Below the pieces are notes generated by a model. That model saw only the letters and a list, made by a program, of their open reading frames with translations, was not told where the DNA came from and searched no databases. This document shows, piece after piece, positions 13,567-17,625 of a DNA stretch of 17,625 nt; within the stretch, counting starts at the first letter, position 1, and every line of letters starts with the position of its first letter. Origin of the DNA: CAMEON01 sp964427175 (GTDB lineage Bacteria; Bacillota; Clostridia; Oscillospirales; CAG-272); NCBI GenBank assembly GCA_964427175.1, contig CAYRTP010000037.1:1-17625 (forward strand). The letters run 5' to 3'. Both the position numbers and the translations under genes were made by a program.

Positions 13567-13645
13567 GTTGGGTTCCTCCTTCAAAATGATGCAATCTGTG
13601 GAATCAATCGAAGCACTTGCGTTCTCTTGATTGCGTGATGCTGTT

Positions 13646-13674
13646 ATTTTAACACATGAATGGTATCCTGTCAA
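13646..13674 (-). promoter_or_regulatory. Promoter of the Ca2+ ATPase gene
   Basis: Minus strand: TTGACA (rc of 13669-13674), 17-nt spacer, TAAAAT (rc of 13646-13651). About 20 bp upstream of the -35 an inverted repeat TTTGCA-tatt-TGCAAA (13693-13708) could be a regulator site. Confidence 0.75.
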
Positions 13675-13807
13675 GGGGATGGAAAAATATTTTTTGCATA
13701 TTTGCAAACCGTTCACAGATGGTTTGAATTTTTGACATAGTAGGTGATATTCAGTTTATCAAGACGGCGGGGGATTCATACGGGGAATTTATTTGTTTCG
13801 GCGGACA

Positions 13808-13901
13808 GTAGGGACCGGCGTCCCCGACGGTCCGAAATACCCGGGCTCTGAAAGGCATTTTCACGGGTAATAAACGGACCGTCGAGGACGCCGGTCCCTA
13901 C
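13808..13901. repeat. 94-bp inverted-repeat element (GTAGGGACCGG family)
   Basis: The arms 13808-13834 and 13875-13901 are 27 bp and complementary except at one position. They start GTAGGGACCGGCGTCC and end GGACGCCGGTCCCTAC. A second small stem inside, TACCCG (13838-13843) with CGGGTA (13864-13869), extends the hairpin. No coding capacity, so a MITE- or REP-like element. It ends 9 nt past the stop codon of the gene at 13911 and may serve as its 3' end. The rest of the gap 13675-13807 shows no gene. Confidence 0.9.
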
Positions 13902-13910
13902 AAGCGTGGA

Positions 13911-14426
13911 TCATGCGTTCTCGGTAAACTCAAATATGCGTATTTTCGTTTGCAGTTGATGAATGAAAATATAGTGCACAAATGGGGGAGGATGGCTGTC
14001 ACATTCATACCGTTGCTTAATATCCTGTAAAAAGTCGGATATTGTCATAGGAACGGCATCCAAGTCTTCCATGAGCATCCCGCTGGTCCCAATCACAAGG
14101 TGAACGACCGAAGCATATTCCAAACAGAGCGAGCAAAACGATTCAATAATTCGCATATGTTTTTCATATAATTCTTCTCCGCAATCCACAAACCACCACG
14201 GGCAAACCAAATCCTCACAGTTATTGTATATCGTATTATCTGCAAGGTCGAAAATCAGCGATTTTGGCGGAGCAATATATGGGATGTACTGTTCCATATA
14301 AAAATGGGCAGAGCCGGGATACCAAACGCCAACATTGTGCTTCTTGGCTTGTTCTTCGAGTGCTTCGATCAGCGTTTCTCTGTAATCGTCAGACACCTCA
14401 ACGATAAAATTCAGAACGGAACTCAT
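13911..14426 (-). CDS. Unknown protein, AT-richer than its neighbours
   Basis: 171 residues, not recognised. It looks soluble and globular, with mixed alpha/beta pattern, no signal peptide and no membrane segment. It is rich in aromatics and Cys: NVGVWYPGSAHFYMEQYIPY (31-50), CEDLVCPWWFVDC (70-82), CSLC (98-101). Codon use is clearly AT-richer than the flanking genes. The gene stands alone between two inverted-repeat elements, suggesting acquisition by transfer. Size and isolation recall stray immunity proteins of toxin systems, but no family motif supports that. AAAGGAG (rc of 14435-14441) lies 8 nt before the ATG. TTGACA (rc of 14457-14462) is present upstream, without a matching -10. Confidence 0.75.
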   Translation of the reverse strand: MSSVLNFIVEVSDDYRETLIEALEEQAKKHNVGVWYPGSAHFYMEQYIPYIAPPKSLIFDLADNTIYNNCEDLVCPWWFVDCGEELYEKHMRIIESFCSLCLEYASVVHLVIGTSGMLMEDLDAVPMTISDFLQDIKQRYECDSHPPPFVHYIFIHQLQTKIRIFEFTENA

Positions 14427-14540
14427 GTTAAATTCTCCTTTCTTCCTGATTTTCTTTGTCAATTGTAACACTCTGCAGATGAGACTTCACTCACTTGAAA
14501 ACCGCCAAACCGCCAAAGAATATTCACCCTAAGGCACGCC

Positions 14541-14688
14541 GGCTCCCCCACCCGCTTCGCGGGAGCCCCCTCCCGGAGGGGGCCTTGAGAGCGCGGGTCA
14601 AAAACGCTTGACGGGAAAAGAATTCCCGCGAGGTAGGCTCGTGAGGCTCCCTCCGGGAGGGAGCTCCCGCCGAAGGCGGGTGAGGGAG
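14541..14688. repeat. Imperfect long inverted repeat with nested palindromes
   Basis: Arm 1 (14541-14584) contains CCCGCTTCGCGGG and CCCTCCCGGAGGG. Arm 2 (14644-14688) contains CCCTCCGGGAGGG and CCCGCCGAAGGCGGG in mirrored order. Arm 2 reads as the reverse complement of arm 1 with scattered differences. The roughly 60-bp centre includes CGGGAAAAGAATTCCCG. It fills most of the gap between the genes at 13911 and 14771. A 245-nt open frame across it on the plus strand has no ribosome site and is not called. Confidence 0.85.
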
Positions 14689-14770
14689 AATGCGTACCAA
14701 ATGGTTGGCGTTTTCAAATGGTTACATACTCATAATTGTCAGTTTTGCAATCGCCTATTCTATTTCCTGA

Positions 14771-15589
14771 CTACCTCCGCCCGAACACCATCCGCAAAAC
14801 CCAAACAGGCAACGCCAGCACCAGCTGGACCAGGGCCGATACCAGCACGATGACGAACAGGGCGGTCATGTAGGCCGAGAAGACGGCCAACGCTCCGCTG
14901 ACGGTCTCCATGGCCACGGTACCGATCAGAGCACAGACCAGGGTCAGGAGCAGAATGATGGCCAAATACAACGGAATGGCGGTCAGGGAGCCCTTGATGT
15001 CCTCGGGGGAGAGGCTGATGTGCTGGGACACCGCCAGGATCACCACCAGGGCGATGATCCGTCCCCACAGGGGGACCTCGGTGCCGTGGATCAGCTCATC
15101 CACCATGCGGGGGAGCATCTTGATGCCCTCCAAAAACAGGGCGGGGAGCCCCTCGCCTGCCGCCGCCATGGACGCGGCCGTGGAGGTGTAGCCCGCAAAG
15201 GTCTGGGGAAAGCCTAGCCACAGGGCCAGGGTCAGCACCCCCAGCCCGCTGAATATGGGACCGAGACCGATGAACAGATTCCCCAGGATGTGGTAGAGAT
15301 TTCTCCTGCGGTAGGCATGGGTGACGTAGCCCAACTGTCCGTTGGGAGCGGTGGGTTGCCATAGGGCCATGTCGGTGATTTTATGGCCGAATAACAGGCA
15401 CATGAGCGCATGGCCCAGCTCGTGGACGGGGGTGCCCAAAATCGAGGTGGCCAGCACCACGCCCCGTCCGAAGCCGCCACCCATCATGACCAGAAAGATC
15501 TTGCGGAACAGAGCCACGCAAAGTCCGCAGATCACCACAGCCCCCAGGGTATGCCACAGGGCCTCCAAGAAAAACAACAGATATTCCAA
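14771..15589 (-). CDS. Multi-pass membrane M50-like metallopeptidase-type protein
   Basis: 272 residues with about six hydrophobic segments (near 5-30, 42-67, 102-126, 172-193, 203-228 and 236-268). The second contains the zinc motif HELGH (56-60) in GTPVHELGHALMCLLFGHKI, the arrangement of site-2-protease (M50) and DUF3267-type proteins. The NxxPxxxxDG motif of classical M50 enzymes is not seen, so proteolysis within the membrane is plausible but unproven, and the substrate is unknown. The start is TTG at 15589, supported by GGAGG (rc of 15597-15601) 7 nt upstream; no ATG exists before residue 35. It is divergent from nnr, with its own consensus promoter. Confidence 0.75.
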   Translation of the reverse strand: MEYLLFFLEALWHTLGAVVICGLCVALFRKIFLVMMGGGFGRGVVLATSILGTPVHELGHALMCLLFGHKITDMALWQPTAPNGQLGYVTHAYRRRNLYHILGNLFIGLGPIFSGLGVLTLALWLGFPQTFAGYTSTAASMAAAGEGLPALFLEGIKMLPRMVDELIHGTEVPLWGRIIALVVILAVSQHISLSPEDIKGSLTAIPLYLAIILLLTLVCALIGTVAMETVSGALAVFSAYMTALFVIVLVSALVQLVLALPVWVLRMVFGRR

Positions 15590-15633
15590 ATCACTACCTC
15601 CGCAATGCCGTATTTAGGGTATGTTTTTCCACC

Positions 15634-15662
15634 ATTATATATGACTTTTGGGATTCTGTCAA
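15634..15662 (-). promoter_or_regulatory. Perfect sigma-A promoter of the HELGH membrane-protein gene
   Basis: Minus strand: TTGACA (rc of 15657-15662), 17-nt spacer, TATAAT (rc of 15634-15639). It lies back to back with the nnr promoter; the two -35 boxes are 18 bp apart. Confidence 0.9.
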
Positions 15663-15680
15663 GCGGAGGAGAAAATTTTC

Positions 15681-15709
15681 TTGCATTTTGGGGAAAAATA
15701 TGCTATACT
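15681..15709 (+). promoter_or_regulatory. Extended -10 promoter of nnr
   Basis: TTGCAT (15681-15686), 17-nt spacer, TATACT (15704-15709) preceded by TGC, an extended -10 that compensates for the weak -35. Confidence 0.75.
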
Positions 15710-15748
15710 GATGGAGATCCCCCATATCCCGTGAAAGGAAGTACCGCT

Positions 15749-17362
15749 ATGACCCACTTCACCCCCATTCTCACCGCCGCCCAGATGAAGGCCTGCGACA
15801 CCTACACCATCGAGACCCTTGGGGTCCCCTCCCAAACCCTCATGGAGCGGGCCGCCCGACGGGCGGTCGGGATCTTTTTGGACCGTACCGACCTCTTTCC
15901 CGCGGGGCCTGTGGTCCTGCTCTGCGGAGGCGGGAACAACGGCGGGGACGGCTTTGCCATGGCCCGCTTCCTCACCGACGGCTCGGAGGGGGAAACACGG
16001 GATTGCGCCGTGATCTACACAGGCCGCCTCACCGAGGGCGGTACCCCCGACCTCACCCGCATGAGCGTAGAATGCGGACGGCAGTATAAGCTGGCGGCGG
16101 AAGCGGGGGTGAAGATTTTGTCGGCGGAGGCCGTGGCCGAGGCTCTTGCGGGGGCGGCAACCCTGGTGGATGCGGTGTTCGGCATCGGATTGGACCGCCC
16201 TGTGGAAGGGAAGGCGGCCGAGGTCCTCACTGCAGCGGCCGAGTCGGGACTGCCTGTGCTGGCGGTGGACATCCCCTCGGGGATCCACGCCGATACGGGG
16301 AGCGTGATGGGCGTAGCCCTCCCCGCCGCGCTGACCGTTACCATGCAGGCCCTCAAGGCGGGGCTTATGCTCTACCCGGGAGCTGACTACAGCGGGGAAG
16401 TATGGGTAGCCGACCTGGGGATCCGTCCGGATCCCGTTCCACAGCCCTACGCCCGCCTGGCGGACGAGGCTCTGCTCCGCCGTGTCTTGCCTCCCCGTGC
16501 CCGCCGTTCCCATAAGGGCACCTACGGCCGTACCCTGCTCCTCTGCGGGTCGGAGGGGATGAGCGGTGCCGCCGTGCTGGCCACGCGGGGAGCCCTGCGG
16601 AGCGGTACGGGACTGGCCGAGGTCCTGACCCCCGAGGCCAATCGGGCGGTCCTCCAGACCACCGTTCCCGAGGCCATCGTCACGGTGCGAGACCGCCATG
16701 AACCCCTTTCGGAGGCGGTCAAGCGCGCCGACGGTGTGGTGCTGGGATGCGGGCTGGGAACCTCGTCAGAGGCCCGCGAGGCCATGCGGACCGCCCTGAA
16801 CAACCTCCCCGCCGACGGTTCGGTGCCCCTGGTGTTGGATGCCGACGGTTTGAACCTGCTGGCCTCCGACGGGACCCTATGGGAGACCGCCGCGCTGTCG
16901 GCTTGCCATAAGCAGGCGGTCATCACACCCCATCCCGCCGAAATGGCCCGCCTGTGCGGGAGATCGGTCCCCGAGCTCCTGGCCAACCTGCCCGAGGCCG
17001 CGCTGACCTTTGCCCGTGAGCGGGGGGTGACCGTGGTGCTCAAGGATGCCCACACGGTCATCGCCTCCCCCGAGGGGGAGCTGTACATCTGCGCCGCAGG
17101 CAACGCGGGCATGGCCAAGGGCGGGAGCGGCGACGTGCTGGCGGGGATCATCGGGTCCCTCCTGACCCAGAACCGCGGCCACCTCGGCGCGGATCTGACC
17201 GCCGCCGAGGTGGCCGCCGCGGGAGTCTATCTCCACGCCGCGGCAGGGGACCTGGCCGCCGCCGAGCTGGGAGAGTACGGAGTCCTTGCCTCGGATCTCA
17301 TCGAGCGGATTCCTTTGGTGTGCAAGGACTTTTCGGATTCACGGACGGTGGTGGAGGTGTGA
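15749..17362 (+). CDS. nnr: Bifunctional NAD(P)H-hydrate epimerase / ADP-dependent NAD(P)HX dehydratase
   Basis: 537 residues, the usual length of the fused enzyme. It repairs hydrated NADH and NADPH: the N-terminal YjeF_N half interconverts R and S epimers, and the C-terminal ribokinase-like half dehydrates S-NAD(P)HX using ADP. Epimerase motifs: GGGNNGGDGFAMAR (60-73), VDAVFGIGLDRPV (140-152, with Asp141 the probable catalytic residue) and VDIPSG (173-178). Dehydratase motifs: HKGTYGRTLLLCGS (255-268), GCGLG (333-337), LDADGLNLL (363-371), TPHPAEM (393-399) and GNAGMAKGGSGDVLAG (451-466), with Asp462 the probable base. AAAGGA (15734-15739) lies 9 nt before the ATG. The frame is open further upstream, but that region holds the promoters and the antisense gene. 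Confidence 0.95.
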   Translation: MTHFTPILTAAQMKACDTYTIETLGVPSQTLMERAARRAVGIFLDRTDLFPAGPVVLLCGGGNNGGDGFAMARFLTDGSEGETRDCAVIYTGRLTEGGTPDLTRMSVECGRQYKLAAEAGVKILSAEAVAEALAGAATLVDAVFGIGLDRPVEGKAAEVLTAAAESGLPVLAVDIPSGIHADTGSVMGVALPAALTVTMQALKAGLMLYPGADYSGEVWVADLGIRPDPVPQPYARLADEALLRRVLPPRARRSHKGTYGRTLLLCGSEGMSGAAVLATRGALRSGTGLAEVLTPEANRAVLQTTVPEAIVTVRDRHEPLSEAVKRADGVVLGCGLGTSSEAREAMRTALNNLPADGSVPLVLDADGLNLLASDGTLWETAALSACHKQAVITPHPAEMARLCGRSVPELLANLPEAALTFARERGVTVVLKDAHTVIASPEGELYICAAGNAGMAKGGSGDVLAGIIGSLLTQNRGHLGADLTAAEVAAAGVYLHAAAGDLAAAELGEYGVLASDLIERIPLVCKDFSDSRTVVEV

Positions 17363-17363
17363 A

Positions 17364-17413
17364 AAAAGGGGCTGTGTCTCTTGCTTGGTTAAGCATTTGA
17401 CTCAGCCCCTTTT
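17364..17413 (+). terminator. Terminator of nnr
   Basis: AAAAGGGGCTG (17364-17374) pairs with CAGCCCCTTTT (17403-17413). It starts one nt past the stop codon, with a loop of 28 nt. The T tract is short (TTTT), so efficiency is uncertain. Confidence 0.7.
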
Positions 17414-17415
17414 AC

Positions 17416-17625
17416 TTGGCACGGTGTAAGGGATTCAGAACCCAGCCGAACTCCGCTTCGCTCCGTCTCGGCATCAAGTTGCGCTCCGCTCCCTGCGGTC
17501 GCTACAGAATAAAATTATTCTGTTTTCCGGCAACTTGAACGGGGGTCTCGGCCCAAATCACTGTGCCAACAGAAAAACCCAAGGCAGAGCCTTGGGCTTT
17601 TCTGTTGGCACGGTGTAAGGGATTC
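17416..17625. repeat. Direct repeat with nested hairpins, running off the right edge
   Basis: A 21-bp sequence beginning TTGGCACGGTGTAAGG occurs at 17416-17436 and again at 17605-17625, the last bases of the window; the period is 189 bp. Between them, CAAGTTGC (17475-17482) pairs with GCAACTTG (17530-17537) and encloses CAGAATAA-AA-TTATTCTG (17505-17522). No gene is seen. The second copy may continue beyond the window as a tandem unit. Confidence 0.85.
17566..17608. terminator. Strong hairpin inside the direct-repeat unit
   Basis: CCAACAGAAAA...CCCAAGGC (17566-17585) pairs with GCCTTGGG...TTTTCTGTTGG (17589-17608) around the loop AGA, about 19 bp with one bulge. It has the look of a bidirectional terminator, perhaps for a gene to the right that is not visible. 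Confidence 0.6.

Noticed and set aside
10768..13638. 956-residue open frame on the plus strand opposite the Ca2+ ATPase gene
   Set aside because: Antisense shadow of a GC-rich gene; His/Gly/Asp-rich low-complexity product, no ribosome site and no motifs, while the minus strand has all P-type ATPase motifs.
13732..13760. Plus-strand promoter TTGACA with a -10 near 13755
   Set aside because: The -10 candidate TTTATC matches only 3 of 6 positions and no plus-strand gene follows.
14608..14853. 81-residue plus-strand frame
   Set aside because: Lies over an inverted repeat and the 3' end of the HELGH gene; no ribosome site and no recognisable domain.
15659..16699. Minus-strand 346-residue frame inside nnr
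   Set aside because: Shadow of the well-supported Nnr enzyme; no motif and it covers both divergent promoters.

Overview
The window looks like chromosomal DNA of a GC-rich, spore-forming Bacillota of class Clostridia, perhaps related to Oscillospirales or Christensenellales. Evidence: strong AGGAGG-type ribosome sites, three consensus sigma-A promoters (TTGACA-17-TATAAT), a DUF6472-type small Cys protein, a DUF2089 regulator, and a SpoIID/SleC-like cortex-lytic gene set. No phage, plasmid, transposase, CRISPR array, tRNA or rRNA was recognised. Assignments rest on motif recognition and hand-counted positions; no database search was run.

Layout. 1-1001 (-): 5' part of pyruvate kinase, cut by the left edge. 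1219-2709 (+): an orphan solute-binding lipoprotein with a strong terminator. 2790-5522 (-): a three-gene set (SleC-N-terminal-like protein, SpoIID-like plus three peptidoglycan-binding domains, two peptidoglycan-binding domains). Both of its intergenic gaps are filled by repeat arrays: mirrored heptamer blocks and a ladder of five small palindromes. 5713-7069 (+): an operon from a perfect promoter, with an NTF2-fold-immunity-like membrane protein, a DUF6472 protein and endonuclease III. 7072-7501: repeats, hairpins and a terminator between convergent genes.

7518-10647 (-): the most unusual region. It is a four-gene operon (DUF2089 zinc-finger/HTH protein, small Cys/coiled-coil protein, a 499-residue protein with 73 consecutive four-residue G-x-[VLI]-x units, and a LiaF-like membrane protein). 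It is driven by a consensus extended promoter with two 18-bp direct repeats 21 bp apart just upstream. It resembles an envelope-stress (Lia/YvlB-type) module in which a long beta-solenoid-like protein has been inserted.

10936-13566 (-): P2A-type Ca2+ ATPase. 13911-14426 (-): an AT-richer orphan gene of unknown function between two inverted-repeat elements. 14771-15589 (-) and 15749-17362 (+): a membrane M50-like HELGH protein and the bifunctional NAD(P)HX repair enzyme Nnr, transcribed divergently from back-to-back promoters. The right end holds a terminator, nested hairpins and a direct repeat whose second copy runs off the window.
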